Made by a program: the position numbers and the translations under genes
In this document: one piece after another, positions 1 to 9,165 of the stretch
Numbering within the stretch: the stretch's first letter is position 1
Layout: the number at the start of each line of letters is the position of its first letter
The notes under the pieces: model-generated
What the model saw: only the letters and a program-made list of their open reading frames with translations
Database searches by the model: none
What the model was told of the DNA's origin: nothing
Origin: an uncultured Pelagibacteraceae bacterium
GTDB taxonomy: Bacteria > Pseudomonadota > Alphaproteobacteria > Pelagibacterales > Pelagibacteraceae
Assembly: GCA_902552475.1 (NCBI GenBank)
Contig: CACDJC010000006.1
Coordinates: 1 to 57,079, forward strand
DNA length: 57,079 nt
Direction of reading: 5' to 3'

Positions 1-1
1 T

Positions 2-337
2 GAAAATATTAATATTAAATTTCTAAAGAAAAAATATAATCAACAATCAGATGTTAGTATTGGTGATTATAAATTAAATTTAAATGCAAGAATAATTTTT
101 TATAAAAATTACTCTTTGGATTTAACTGAAAAAGAAATACAAATTATTACTTTTCTTAATGATGCCCAAAAACCAGTTAAAGTTAATCAATTACAGTCTA
201 AAGTTTGGGGGCACAATTCCAAATTGGATACCCATACTGTTGAGACACATATTTATAGATTGAGAAAAAAAATAAGTGATACTTTTAAAGATGATGATTT
301 TATTAAAAGCTCAAAGCTTGGTTATAAAATTAAATGA
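2..337 (+). CDS. Response regulator, C-terminal winged-helix DNA-binding domain (5' partial)
   Basis: The reading frame is open from the left edge, so only the last 111 residues are present. The final ~75 residues match the OmpR/PhoB-type trans_reg_C winged helix: LTEKE at the start of the domain, a VWG turn, the recognition helix HTVETHIYRLRKKI, and a C-terminal wing ending in LGYKIK. The family binds promoter DNA after phosphorylation of an N-terminal receiver domain, which would lie upstream of the window. The stop overlaps the next start as ATGA, so the small downstream gene is probably translationally coupled. The target regulon cannot be told from this fragment. A TTG at 116 is internal and is not the true start. 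Confidence 0.85.
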   Translation, partial: ENINIKFLKKKYNQQSDVSIGDYKLNLNARIIFYKNYSLDLTEKEIQIITFLNDAQKPVKVNQLQSKVWGHNSKLDTHTVETHIYRLRKKISDTFKDDDFIKSSKLGYKIK

Positions 338-441
338 AAAAAAAAAATTTTATTGCAAAAGACTTGTTAACAAGAAAATATAAACCACGGATAATTAAAC
401 CTAAAAAAGGAAAAGGCAGTTTTAAAAGAAAAAAGAAATAA
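334..441 (+). CDS. arfA: ArfA-like alternative ribosome-rescue factor, 35 aa
   Basis: A 35-codon gene whose ATG overlaps the response-regulator stop (ATGA). The product starts MKKKNFIAKDLL and ends with KPRIIKPKKGKGSFKRKKK. The block R-hydrophobic-x-x-KKGKGS-aromatic-x-RK is the hallmark of ArfA, which in E. coli enters the empty mRNA channel of stalled ribosomes and recruits RF2 to release the nascent chain. The E. coli protein is about 72 residues, with a C-terminal tail that is dispensable and removed in the active form. This gene ends almost exactly where the active form would. It is very basic, as expected for an rRNA-binding peptide. The stop lies 4 bases from the convergent kinase gene. 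Assignment is by motif only, but the motif is distinctive. Confidence 0.8.
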   Translation: MKKKNFIAKDLLTRKYKPRIIKPKKGKGSFKRKKK

Positions 442-445
442 TTTT

Positions 446-1375
446 CTAAAGCCTTGCACCGATTTGTTGAATTACTTTTGATGACATTTCTGTACCTTTT
501 TCCAAGCTTTCTTTTAATGACATATTATTTACATGTCCGTGTAAAAAGCCTGCAGCAAAAAGATCACCTGCCCCAGTCAAATCAACAATTTTAAGATCAT
601 GTTTAATTCCACACTCAACAACATTCTTATCATTAATTGCCACTGCACCTTTTTCTCCTCTAGTTATAACTATAGTTTTTCCTAGAGATTTTGAAAAAGT
701 AATTACTTCATCAAAACTTTTTGCGTCAATTAGTGATACAATCTCTTGTTCATTTGCAAAGGTTATATCTAACTTATTTTTAACTAACTCTAAAAAATGA
801 GGTTTATGTCTGTCTACACAAAACTGATCTGATAAAGACATTGCAACTTGGTTTGCGCTTTCGATTGCTTTTTCAAATGCTTTTTTTGGTTCTCCTTCAT
901 CCCAAAGATATCCTTCAAGAAATATTATTTCACTTTTTTTAACAGCATCTGAACTTACATCATTTTCATTTATTTTACCTGCTATACCTAAAAAAGTGCA
1001 CATAGTTCTTTCAGAGTCTGGAGTAACTAATATTAAACAAGTTCCAGTAGGTAATTCTTCTTTCTTTTTTGAATAAAAGTATTTGACATTTTCTTGTTTA
1101 AGTCCATCTTCATATTTGCTTCCAAGCTCATCATCACTAACTTTCCCTATAAATCCAACTTCATTTTCTAGTTGAGATAAACCAACAATAGAGTTGGCCA
1201 CTGATCCTCCTGAAACTGTTTTTTCAATTTTAAGATTAGATAATAGATTTTTAAACTCGTTTTCATCAAAAATTAGTTTCATGGTACTTTTTGTTAAATC
1301 ATTTTTTGTTATAAAATCATCATCTACTTTGCAAATAACGTCTACAATTGCATTACCTATTCCTAAAATTTTCAT
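446..1375 (-). CDS. PfkB-family sugar/nucleoside kinase (adenosine kinase-like)
   Basis: A 309-aa cytoplasmic kinase of the ribokinase/PfkB fold. Visible are the N-terminal GNAIVDV strand, a glycine-rich VSGGSVANS motif near residue 55 (PfkB signature 1 and substrate pocket), and near residue 265 the DLTGAGDLFAAGF signature 2 with the anion hole and catalytic Asp. Alphaproteobacterial proteins of this type are usually annotated as adenosine kinase or generic carbohydrate kinase. The N-terminus resembles the adenosine kinase branch, but the substrate cannot be fixed from sequence. It starts with ATG one base downstream of the nth stop and so is probably the last gene of a minus-strand operon with dapB and nth. 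It is convergent with the ArfA-like gene. Confidence 0.85.
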   Translation of the reverse strand: MKILGIGNAIVDVICKVDDDFITKNDLTKSTMKLIFDENEFKNLLSNLKIEKTVSGGSVANSIVGLSQLENEVGFIGKVSDDELGSKYEDGLKQENVKYFYSKKKEELPTGTCLILVTPDSERTMCTFLGIAGKINENDVSSDAVKKSEIIFLEGYLWDEGEPKKAFEKAIESANQVAMSLSDQFCVDRHKPHFLELVKNKLDITFANEQEIVSLIDAKSFDEVITFSKSLGKTIVITRGEKGAVAINDKNVVECGIKHDLKIVDLTGAGDLFAAGFLHGHVNNMSLKESLEKGTEMSSKVIQQIGARL

Positions 1376-1376
1376 G

Positions 1377-2030
1377 TTAAGCTTTCTTTGTTTTGATTGG
1401 TTTTTTTCTATTAGGATAACAAGTAGTACAAATTTTACAAGTTAAACCGTAACATTCTCTAGACTTGCAATATTCTCTTCCATAATAAATTATTTGAAGA
1501 TGTAGTTTATTCCAATATTTTTTTGGAAAAATTCTTTTTAAATCTAGTTCTGTTTGAATAACATTTTTACCATTAGTCAGACCCCATCTTTGAGCTAATC
1601 GATGAATGTGAGTATCAACTGGAAACGCTGGATAACCAAAGCCTTGCGACATAACTACGCTAGCAGTTTTATGTCCAACACCTGGTAATTTTTCCAGATC
1701 TTCAAAATTATCAGGAACTTTTCCGTTATGTTTTTCAATTAATTGTTTTGACAACAAATATACACTCTTAGCCTTTATTCTAAATATACCTATACTTTTA
1801 ATTAAATTTTCAATTTTTTTTCTTCCTAATTTTATAAAATGCTCTGGCTTATTATGTTTTGGATAAATATTTTTTGTTACATTATTAACATTAACATCTG
1901 TAGTCTGAGCAGACAAAAGAACAGAAACTAATAAAGTAAATTTATTTCTATGTTTTAAAGGAATAGGTGTTTTTGGATAAATTTTATTTAAAATTTTTAA
2001 TATTATTTTAGATCTCTGAATTTCATTCAT
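1377..2030 (-). CDS. nth: Endonuclease III (DNA glycosylase/AP lyase)
   Basis: 217 aa, the usual length. It removes oxidised pyrimidines and cleaves the abasic site in base-excision repair. The helix-hairpin-helix LPGVGHKTA carries the catalytic Lys, and PVDTHIHRLAQRWG carries the catalytic Asp. The C-terminus has five cysteines (C-K-S-R-E-C, then C-K-I-C-T-T-C). This is not the textbook C-x6-C-x2-C-x5-C of the [4Fe-4S] cluster, so cluster ligation may differ or the cluster may be altered. The start ATG shares a base with the dapB stop (TAATG), implying translational coupling. The family assignment is secure. Confidence 0.93.
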   Translation of the reverse strand: MNEIQRSKIILKILNKIYPKTPIPLKHRNKFTLLVSVLLSAQTTDVNVNNVTKNIYPKHNKPEHFIKLGRKKIENLIKSIGIFRIKAKSVYLLSKQLIEKHNGKVPDNFEDLEKLPGVGHKTASVVMSQGFGYPAFPVDTHIHRLAQRWGLTNGKNVIQTELDLKRIFPKKYWNKLHLQIIYYGREYCKSRECYGLTCKICTTCYPNRKKPIKTKKA

Positions 2031-2806
2031 TATTTGAAATTCAAAACATCTCTCATTGAATAAAGTCCTGGTTTTTTATTCATTAACCATTTAGCCGCCG
2101 TAAATGCTCCCTCTGAGTAAAGTGCTCTATCAAAAGCCTCATGATTAAGTGTAATAATTTCTTTACCACTTGAGAAAGTTACTTCGTGTTCACCTACAAT
2201 TTCACCTTTTCTTATAGAATTAAAATTGATTTTTTTGCTGTATGGGAAGTTTTTTTTATTAAGATATTTTTTTCCCATCAGTTTGTAAAAATCTTTATTT
2301 TTTCCAACAGCTATGCCTTTACCAAGCATTAGTGCTGTTCCAGAAGGGTAATCTTTTTTATATTTATGATGAATTTCAAAAACTTTACTTAAAAAATTAT
2401 TTCCTAAAGATTTTGAAGTTACTTCAGTTAGATACATTAAAAGATTAATACCCAAACTCATATTGCCTGCTTTAAGAATAGGTATTTTTTTTGAAAATTT
2501 CTTAATTAAATTTTCTTCTTTTTTTGTAAAACCTGTTGTTCCAATAACAACTTTTTTATTTAGTTTTGATGCAATTTTAAGAATTTCAAATGTACACTTT
2601 GGTATTGTAAAATCTATGATTACATTTGCTTTTTTAAATGCGCTTTCACTGTTAAGACTAGGCTTAATTCCACCTATTTTTTTCTTTATAATTCTATTTT
2701 CAGTAACAGTAACTAATTTAAATTTTTTATCTAATTTTGAAGATTTAATGAGTTGTTGACCCATTCTTCCCATGCATCCAGTAATTGCTAAATTAATTTT
2801 TTTCAT
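2030..2806 (-). CDS. dapB: 4-hydroxy-tetrahydrodipicolinate reductase
   Basis: 258 aa. It catalyses the NAD(P)H-dependent reduction in the diaminopimelate/lysine pathway, which feeds peptidoglycan and the lysA product encoded elsewhere in this window. The N-terminal Rossmann motif is GCMGRMGQ, with a GTTGF nucleotide loop near residue 92. The C-terminal substrate domain shows EIHHKYKKDYPSGTAL, containing the catalytic His pair, the Lys and the SGT substrate loop. The start overlaps the end of the upstream glycosyltransferase gene by 14 bases, and the stop overlaps nth. Confidence 0.95.
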   Translation of the reverse strand: MKKINLAITGCMGRMGQQLIKSSKLDKKFKLVTVTENRIIKKKIGGIKPSLNSESAFKKANVIIDFTIPKCTFEILKIASKLNKKVVIGTTGFTKKEENLIKKFSKKIPILKAGNMSLGINLLMYLTEVTSKSLGNNFLSKVFEIHHKYKKDYPSGTALMLGKGIAVGKNKDFYKLMGKKYLNKKNFPYSKKINFNSIRKGEIVGEHEVTFSSGKEIITLNHEAFDRALYSEGAFTAAKWLMNKKPGLYSMRDVLNFK

Positions 2807-4736
2807 TTATTAATTTTAGAAAAAGGTTTTCTATATCTTTAGTGAATTTAACACTATCAAATAATGTTGATTTTGATAATGAAATTTTAAGATCATCTTT
2901 AATTTTTTTCAATTTTTTTTTATCTTTTGCTAAGTTGATAGCAAAATTTTGAAAATCATCTTTGTTAGTTGTTATTAGTTCCATTAAATTTACTTGATTT
3001 AGTATGCTCGCTGATACTCTTGAAGCAAATGATTTTCCTTTTAAAGTGATTATTGGTACCCCCATTCTAATTGCATCACTTGCTGTAGTATGAGCATTAT
3101 ATGGAAATGTATCAAGAAATAAGTCTGCGAATTTTATTCTTTTTAGATGTTCATCTTTTGGTAAGTATTCAGCAAATATAATTCTATTTTTTTCAACATT
3201 TCTTTTTTCTGCTTCTTTACAAAGATTTTTGGATGCTATAGAGTTTGATTTCATTAACCATAGAACACTATCTGGTACCTTCTTTAAAATATTTATCCAT
3301 AAATCATAAATTTCAGGGGTTATCTTGTGGCTTGAATTAAAGTTACAAAATATAAAACCTTTATCAGGCAATCCAAAATCAGTTCTTTTAAAATTTTTTT
3401 TACTTATATTATTATTTTTAATATTTGCTTGATAACAATTTGGTAAATAAATTACTTTTTCAGAATAATTAATTCTATCTTCATCAGTTATTAATGTTTT
3501 ATCAGCTAAAATATAATCGATAAATTTAGAACCCATTGTACCCGGGTATCCTAAATAGTTTATTTGGATTGGTGCTGCACGATGCAAAAAAATTTCTGCT
3601 CTATTCCAAGCTGTATATCCACAAAGATCAACAGCAATATCCAAACCAATTTTTCTACAAATTTTAGCCACTTCTTCATTTGAAGTCTTTCTAATATCTA
3701 TAAATTTTGTAAAATAGTTTTTTATTTCTTCAGCCATTTTATCATCATTTTCTGGACTGAATGAAAAAGCATAAATTTCAAATTTTGATTTATCATGGTT
3801 TTTAAAAACATCCATAATTAAATGTAAAACTGCATGATCACGAAAATCTGGAGAAAAATATCCTATTTTAGTTTTAGAACTTTTTTTTAACTTAAATTTT
3901 TCTTCATTTTTTAATTTTAAGAACTTATCTTTAGCAAAAATTTCAGAACATATTTTATGGTAGTTAGGATTATCAACTAAACTTAATAATTGGTAAGGTG
4001 ATATAGTTTTATTATTATTGTTTAAAGAATTAATTAAACTATTAATTTCATTATCAAAATTAGTCCAATCACAAATTAACATTTTAGTATGAATAATTTT
4101 ACCAGCTATATATTTATAATTGGGTTTTAACTTAATTAAATTTTTATAAATATTTAAAGCTTCTTCGTATTTTTTAATATCAGAAAGTGCATTTCCTAAA
4201 TTGCTATATACCATATAATAATTAGGGTTTATATTTATAGCTTTTTTGTAATAATTTATTGCTTCTTCATAATTATTTATTTCTTTAAATGTATTACCCA
4301 AATTGTTTAAAGCTACAAAATTTTCAGAATTAATTTTTAAAGATTTTTTATAATTTTCAATAGCATTTTCGTATTTCTTAAGACTTAAAAAACAATTTCC
4401 TAAGTTGTTATATAAATCTGAATAATCAGGATTAATTTTTATTGCTTCATTATAAATATTAATAGCTTGTTCGTAACGTTTTAAATTTTGTAAAGCATTT
4501 CCAAGATTATTGTATGCTCCTAAATTATTTTGGTTTATAGAAATACTTTTTTTTAAATAATCAATAGCTAAATCATATTTTTTAATTTGAATATAAGCAG
4601 TTCCTAAAACAAACAATAGCTGGGAATTTTTATTTTGTTCTGGAAGTATTTTAAGATAAATAGAAATTGCATCATTAAATTTACCTTTTTTATGATATTC
4701 TAATGCTTTATTTAATATTTTTTGTTTATCTTCCAT
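2793..4736 (-). CDS. TPR-repeat, SPINDLY/OGT-type glycosyltransferase (GT41)
   Basis: 647 aa when started at the ATG that overlaps the dnaJ stop (TAATG); an in-frame ATG at 4748 would add four residues. Residues ~5-215 contain about six tetratricopeptide repeats, with the recurring NNLGN...YEEAI...P pattern. From ~295 to the end is a GT41 domain: GYFSPDFRDHAVLH (His in the position of the OGT catalytic-region His), APIQINYLGYPGTMG, FCNFNSSHKITP (the conserved UDP-contact Lys) and DTFPYNAHTTASDA. The family transfers GlcNAc or other sugars onto Ser/Thr or onto adhesin-type proteins. Acceptor and donor are unknown here. No signal peptide, so probably cytoplasmic. It sits between dnaJ and dapB. 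Confidence 0.88.
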   Translation of the reverse strand: MEDKQKILNKALEYHKKGKFNDAISIYLKILPEQNKNSQLLFVLGTAYIQIKKYDLAIDYLKKSISINQNNLGAYNNLGNALQNLKRYEQAINIYNEAIKINPDYSDLYNNLGNCFLSLKKYENAIENYKKSLKINSENFVALNNLGNTFKEINNYEEAINYYKKAININPNYYMVYSNLGNALSDIKKYEEALNIYKNLIKLKPNYKYIAGKIIHTKMLICDWTNFDNEINSLINSLNNNNKTISPYQLLSLVDNPNYHKICSEIFAKDKFLKLKNEEKFKLKKSSKTKIGYFSPDFRDHAVLHLIMDVFKNHDKSKFEIYAFSFSPENDDKMAEEIKNYFTKFIDIRKTSNEEVAKICRKIGLDIAVDLCGYTAWNRAEIFLHRAAPIQINYLGYPGTMGSKFIDYILADKTLITDEDRINYSEKVIYLPNCYQANIKNNNISKKNFKRTDFGLPDKGFIFCNFNSSHKITPEIYDLWINILKKVPDSVLWLMKSNSIASKNLCKEAEKRNVEKNRIIFAEYLPKDEHLKRIKFADLFLDTFPYNAHTTASDAIRMGVPIITLKGKSFASRVSASILNQVNLMELITTNKDDFQNFAINLAKDKKKLKKIKDDLKISLSKSTLFDSVKFTKDIENLFLKLINEKN

Positions 4737-5863
4737 TAATTTTTCCAAAAACTCTTAGCTTTTTGGAAGAATTTTTTAATACTTGGATTTGATTTTTCGT
4801 TTTCAATCTCTCTAAATTTTTCTAATAATTCTTTTTGTTCTTTATTTAAAGATATTGGTACTTCTGTATTAACTTGCACATATAGATCGCCATTGCCATT
4901 TCCTCTCATATATGGCATTCCTTTACCTTTAAGTCTAAATTGTTTTCCACTTTGAGTTCCCTGTGGAATTTTAATTTTTGCTTTTCCGCCGTCTATTGTT
5001 GGAATTTCTATTGACGTTCCTAAAGCTGCATCGGCTATAGATATTGGACATTCAAAAAATAAGTTTTCATCAGACCTTTTAAAAAGTTCATGAGAATAAA
5101 CATTTATGAATAAGTATAAGTCACCATTACTTCCTCCTCTAGAGCCAGCCTCTCCTTTTCCTGCCAATCTTATTCTTGTTCCGTCATCAACTCCTTTAGG
5201 AATTGTTACAGAAAGTCTTTTAGATGCTTGTTTTTTACCTTGTCCACTACAACTTGAACAAGGATTGGTTATTTCTTCACCAGATCCTGAGCATTGTGGA
5301 CATGTTTGTTGTACTGTAAAAAATCCTTGACTAGATCTTACTTGACCATGGCCTCCACACATAGAACAAGCTCCTGCATTATGACCAGGTTTAGAGCCAG
5401 ACCCACTACAAGTATCACATTTTTCAGATGTAGAAAATTTTATATCTTGTTTTTTGCCACTATAAGCTTCTTCCAAGCTGATAGATAAATCATATCTAAG
5501 ATCTGTGCCTCTATTATTAGATCTTCTTGACCTTCTTCTACCTCCACCAAATCCTTCCCCAAAAAAATCCTCAAATATATCGGAGAATGAACCTGAAAAG
5601 TCAAAATTACCAAATCCACCTCTTCCTCCACCTCCATTTTCAAATGCAGCATGTCCAAAGTTATCATAGCTTTGTTTTCTTTCTGCATTAGAAAGAACAT
5701 GATACGCTTCTGAAGCTTCTTTAAATTTTTCTTCAGCCGCTTTATCACCCTTGTTTTTGTCAGGATGAAATTTAACTGCAAGTTTTCTATATGCTGATTT
5801 TATCTGATCTGGATTAGCACTTTTATCAACGCCTAATACTTCATAATAATCTCTTTTTGCCAT
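4736..5863 (-). CDS. dnaJ: Chaperone DnaJ (Hsp40)
   Basis: 375 aa, full length. It is the co-chaperone that stimulates DnaK ATPase activity and delivers unfolded clients. Domains in order: J domain (1-70) with the FHPDKNKG motif containing HPD; a Gly/Phe-rich linker (~72-115); a zinc domain (~145-215) with four C-x-x-C-x-G-x-G repeats ([32 protein letters not shown]); then the C-terminal substrate and dimerisation domains. It lies 29 bases downstream of dnaK on the same strand and overlaps the next gene by one base. Confidence 0.98.
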   Translation of the reverse strand: MAKRDYYEVLGVDKSANPDQIKSAYRKLAVKFHPDKNKGDKAAEEKFKEASEAYHVLSNAERKQSYDNFGHAAFENGGGGRGGFGNFDFSGSFSDIFEDFFGEGFGGGRRRSRRSNNRGTDLRYDLSISLEEAYSGKKQDIKFSTSEKCDTCSGSGSKPGHNAGACSMCGGHGQVRSSQGFFTVQQTCPQCSGSGEEITNPCSSCSGQGKKQASKRLSVTIPKGVDDGTRIRLAGKGEAGSRGGSNGDLYLFINVYSHELFKRSDENLFFECPISIADAALGTSIEIPTIDGGKAKIKIPQGTQSGKQFRLKGKGMPYMRGNGNGDLYVQVNTEVPISLNKEQKELLEKFREIENEKSNPSIKKFFQKAKSFWKN

Positions 5864-5892
5864 AACTAATTATAGACAAATAGGTTGTTATC

Positions 5893-7815
5893 TTAGGCGC
5901 TTTTTTCTTTATTATCGTCTTTTACTTCTTCAAAGTCTGCATCAACAACGTTATCGTCCTTCTTTCCTTCTTCTTTCGCATCTTTTGGTGCATCACCAGG
6001 TTTAGCACTTTGTTGTGACTTATAAATTGCTTCACCTAATTTCATTGAAGCTTGAACTAAATCTTGTGTTTTTTTCTTTATTTCTTCAATCTCGGTTCCT
6101 TTTAATGCATTTCTAAGATTTGCAGATGCGTCTTCAATAGCTTTTTTATCTGCATCAGAAACTTTGCTACCATGCTCCTTGAGGTTCTTTTCAGTTGAGT
6201 GTAATAATGTATCTGCTTGATTTCTAGCATCTACAGCCTCTCTTTTCTTTTTATCAGCTTCTTTGTTTGACTCTGCATCTTTAACCATCTGGTTAATTTC
6301 TTCTTCACTTAAACCACCAGATGCCTGAATTTGAATTTTTTGTTCTTTTCCTGTTCCTTTATCTTTTGCTGATACGTTTACTATACCATTAGCATCAATA
6401 TCAAAAGTGACCTCAATTTGTGGAACTCCTCTTGGTGCTGGTGCAATTCCTACAAGTTCAAAGTTTCCTAATATTTTATTGTCAGCTGCCATATCTCTTT
6501 CTCCTTGAAGAACTCTAATTGATACTGCGGGCTGATTGTCTTCAGCTGTAGAAAATACCTGACTTTTTTTAGTTGGTATTGTTGTATTTTTTTCAATAAG
6601 TTTTGTGGAAACACCTCCAAGCGTTTCAATTCCTAATGAAAGAGGAGTCACATCAAGAAGCAACACATCTTTAACATCTCCTTGTAATACACCGGCTTGA
6701 ATAGCAGCACCCATTGCAACTACTTCATCAGGGTTAACTGATTTATTTGGTTCTTTTCCAAAGAAATTTTTAACTTCTTCTATTACTTTAGGCATTCTTG
6801 TCATACCACCTACAAGAATTACTTCATGTATTTCACTTGCAGATAAACCAGCATCTTTAAGAGCTGTTTTGCATGGTGGGATTGTTCTTAAAATTAGATC
6901 TTCAACTAGCGCTTCTAATTTAGCTCTAGTCATTTTTAAGTTTATATGTTTAGGACCAGTTTTGTCTGCTGTAATAAATGGTAAATTTATTTCAGTTTGT
7001 GTAGCTGACGATAATTCAATTTTTGCTTTTTCAGCAGACTCTTTTAATCTTTGTAAGGCCAATTTATCAGATTTTAAATCAATTCCATTTTCTTTTTTAA
7101 ATTCAGTTAGTAGATAATCAACTATTGTATTATCAAAATCTTCTCCTCCTAAAAAAGTATCTCCGTTTGTTGACTTTACCTCAAACACACCATCACCAAG
7201 TTCTAAAATTGAAACATCAAATGTACCACCACCTAAATCATAGACTGCAATTTTTTTATTTGCTTTTTTGTCCAAACCATATGCAAGTGATGCAGCAGTT
7301 GGCTCATTTATAATTCTTAAAACTTCTAAGCCTGCAATCTTTCCAGCATCTTTAGTGGCTTGTCTTTGTGCGTCATTAAAATAAGCTGGAACTGTAATTA
7401 CAGCTTGTGAAACTTCTTGACCTAAATATTTTTCTGCAGTTTCTTTCATTTTCTGTAAAACAAAAGCTGAAATTTGTGATGGAGAATATTTATTATTTTT
7501 AGCCTCAATCCAAGCATCTCCTTTATCTGAATTTATAATTTTAAAAGGTGCAGTTTCTACATCTTTTTTAACTGATGGATCATCAAAGTTTCTACCTATT
7601 AATCTTTTAACTGCAAAAATTGTATTTTCTGGATTTGTTACAGCCTGTCTTTTTGCAGGTTGTCCAATTAACTTTTCGTCATTATCTGTGAATGCCACAA
7701 CCGATGGAGTTGTTCTGGCTCCCTCAGCATTTTCTAAAACTTTAGCTTGTGTTCCTTCCATTACAGCAACACAAGAGTTTGTTGTTCCTAAATCTATTCC
7801 TATTACTTTACCCAT
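5893..7815 (-). CDS. dnaK: Molecular chaperone DnaK (Hsp70)
   Basis: 640 aa. An ATP-driven chaperone working with DnaJ and GrpE. The N-terminus [16 protein letters not shown] is the Hsp70 signature 1, [14 protein letters not shown] is the phosphate-2 signature, and [13 protein letters not shown] is signature 3. The substrate domain follows residue ~385 ([14 protein letters not shown]), and the tail is acidic ([10 protein letters not shown]), typical of bacterial DnaK. Base composition is less AT-biased than in its neighbours, as expected for a conserved, highly expressed gene. No CIRCE-type inverted repeat was seen in the 66-base gap between grpE and dnaK. Confidence 0.99.
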   Translation of the reverse strand: MGKVIGIDLGTTNSCVAVMEGTQAKVLENAEGARTTPSVVAFTDNDEKLIGQPAKRQAVTNPENTIFAVKRLIGRNFDDPSVKKDVETAPFKIINSDKGDAWIEAKNNKYSPSQISAFVLQKMKETAEKYLGQEVSQAVITVPAYFNDAQRQATKDAGKIAGLEVLRIINEPTAASLAYGLDKKANKKIAVYDLGGGTFDVSILELGDGVFEVKSTNGDTFLGGEDFDNTIVDYLLTEFKKENGIDLKSDKLALQRLKESAEKAKIELSSATQTEINLPFITADKTGPKHINLKMTRAKLEALVEDLILRTIPPCKTALKDAGLSASEIHEVILVGGMTRMPKVIEEVKNFFGKEPNKSVNPDEVVAMGAAIQAGVLQGDVKDVLLLDVTPLSLGIETLGGVSTKLIEKNTTIPTKKSQVFSTAEDNQPAVSIRVLQGERDMAADNKILGNFELVGIAPAPRGVPQIEVTFDIDANGIVNVSAKDKGTGKEQKIQIQASGGLSEEEINQMVKDAESNKEADKKKREAVDARNQADTLLHSTEKNLKEHGSKVSDADKKAIEDASANLRNALKGTEIEEIKKKTQDLVQASMKLGEAIYKSQQSAKPGDAPKDAKEEGKKDDNVVDADFEEVKDDNKEKSA

Positions 7816-7881
7816 AATATTTACCTGTCCTTCATATAAGTGTTAATTTTTTAACTACAACCTTCATCAAAAATTAATTTT

Positions 7882-8526
7882 TTACGTTTTTTCTTGATTT
7901 TCCTCACCTTTTTTGTGATCTTCAATCTCCTTTTCTGCTTTTTTCTTAGATACACCAACAAGAGAAGGTCTTAATAATCTATCCTTCATCATAAAACCCT
8001 TTTGTATTTCTTGAATTATCGTTCCTTGTTCCTTCGAATCATCTTCTATTTCCATCATTGCTTGATGTAAATTTGGATCAAGTTTTTCATTAATTGATTT
8101 TATTGGTTCTATATTATTTTTTTTAAATATAGAAAGCATATCTTTATTTATTATTTCTAAATGCTCTAAAACTTTTTTTAAAGTATCTGTATTTTTTAAT
8201 TTATCATCATTTTCTAAAGAAGTTTTTGATCTTTCTAAATTATCTAACAAATTTAATGTTTCTCTTGCAAAAGCAAAACCTCCATATTCAAAAGCATCAT
8301 CTTTTTCTTTTTCATACCTTCTTCTTTGATTTTCCATTTCTGCAAAGGTTCTAGCTACCTTATCTTTAAGTATTTCAATCTCTTTTTCTGGCGTTAATTC
8401 TTCTAAATTTTTGTCTTTATTTTCTAAATTTTTTTCACTATCATCAGGTTTATTCTCATCATGTTTAATAGGATCTTCTTCGGTTTCTAGTTGAGTTTCT
8501 TTCTTTTTTATTTCTTCTTTGTTCAT
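7882..8526 (-). CDS. grpE: Nucleotide exchange factor GrpE
   Basis: 214 aa. It exchanges ADP on DnaK. An acidic, probably disordered N-terminal ~50 residues precedes a coiled coil (~50-110, with TFAEMENQRRRYEKEK, the typical GrpE region). The C-terminal beta domain follows, with DPNLHQAMM and GFMMKDRLLRPSLVGVS. It is first in the minus-strand order grpE-dnaK-dnaJ. hrcA, which often precedes grpE, is not here; rdgB is divergent 36 bases away. Confidence 0.96.
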   Translation of the reverse strand: MNKEEIKKKETQLETEEDPIKHDENKPDDSEKNLENKDKNLEELTPEKEIEILKDKVARTFAEMENQRRRYEKEKDDAFEYGGFAFARETLNLLDNLERSKTSLENDDKLKNTDTLKKVLEHLEIINKDMLSIFKKNNIEPIKSINEKLDPNLHQAMMEIEDDSKEQGTIIQEIQKGFMMKDRLLRPSLVGVSKKKAEKEIEDHKKGEENQEKT

Positions 8527-8562
8527 ATTTATCTATATGGTAAGTAAATATTTAATTTCTAG

Positions 8563-9165
8563 ATGTTACAAAAAAAAATTAAAAAAATTTTTATCGGTTC
8601 GAATAATCGCGGAAAATTGAAGGAAATAGCAGATTTATTACCAAAAAATATTAAAATTTATTCTAATTTGGATTTTAAATTTTCAAGCCCAAGAGAAACA
8701 GGTAAAACTTTTCAAGAAAATTCTTTGTTAAAAGCTAAATATTTTTCAAAAAAATCTAAAAAAATATGTTTATCAGATGACTCAGGTATAGAAGTAGATA
8801 TTTTGAACAAAGAGCCAGGCATATATTCTGCTGATTGGGCTGGTAAAAAAAGGAATTTTAACTTAGCTATAAAAAAACTTTACAGAAGAATTTTAAATAA
8901 AGATAAGAATTGGAAAAATAAAAAAATCAAAGCTAGATTTGTTTGTGCTTTAACTATTTATTGGCCTAATGGAAAGTTTGTAAGTAAAATAGGTAAAGTT
9001 GAAGGACGAATATCAAATTCAAAAAAAGGAAATAATGGTTTTGGCTATGATCCTATTTTTATTCCGGATAGCAATCTAATGACTTTTGGTCAAATGAAAC
9101 CTTCAAAAAAATATAGATTAGACCATCGGTATAAAGCATTCAATAAAATTAAAAAATTTTTTTAA
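8563..9165 (+). CDS. rdgB: RdgB/HAM1 non-canonical purine NTP pyrophosphatase
   Basis: 200 aa. It hydrolyses dITP, XTP and similar nucleotides to monophosphates, keeping deaminated purines out of DNA. Motifs: IGSNNRGKLKEI at the start (phosphate binding), LSDDSGIEVD with the catalytic/metal Asp pair near residue 70, and GFGYDPIFIPD near residue 155 for base recognition. It starts with ATG and is divergent from grpE. Its 3' end overlaps the convergent LpoA-like gene by 17 bases. rdgB beside grpE is a common alphaproteobacterial arrangement. Confidence 0.95.
   Translation: MLQKKIKKIFIGSNNRGKLKEIADLLPKNIKIYSNLDFKFSSPRETGKTFQENSLLKAKYFSKKSKKICLSDDSGIEVDILNKEPGIYSADWAGKKRNFNLAIKKLYRRILNKDKNWKNKKIKARFVCALTIYWPNGKFVSKIGKVEGRISNSKKGNNGFGYDPIFIPDSNLMTFGQMKPSKKYRLDHRYKAFNKIKKFF

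Noticed and set aside
7816-7881. CIRCE-type heat-shock operator before dnaK
   Set aside because: No TTAGCACTC/GAGTGCTAA-type inverted repeat in this gap or upstream of grpE.
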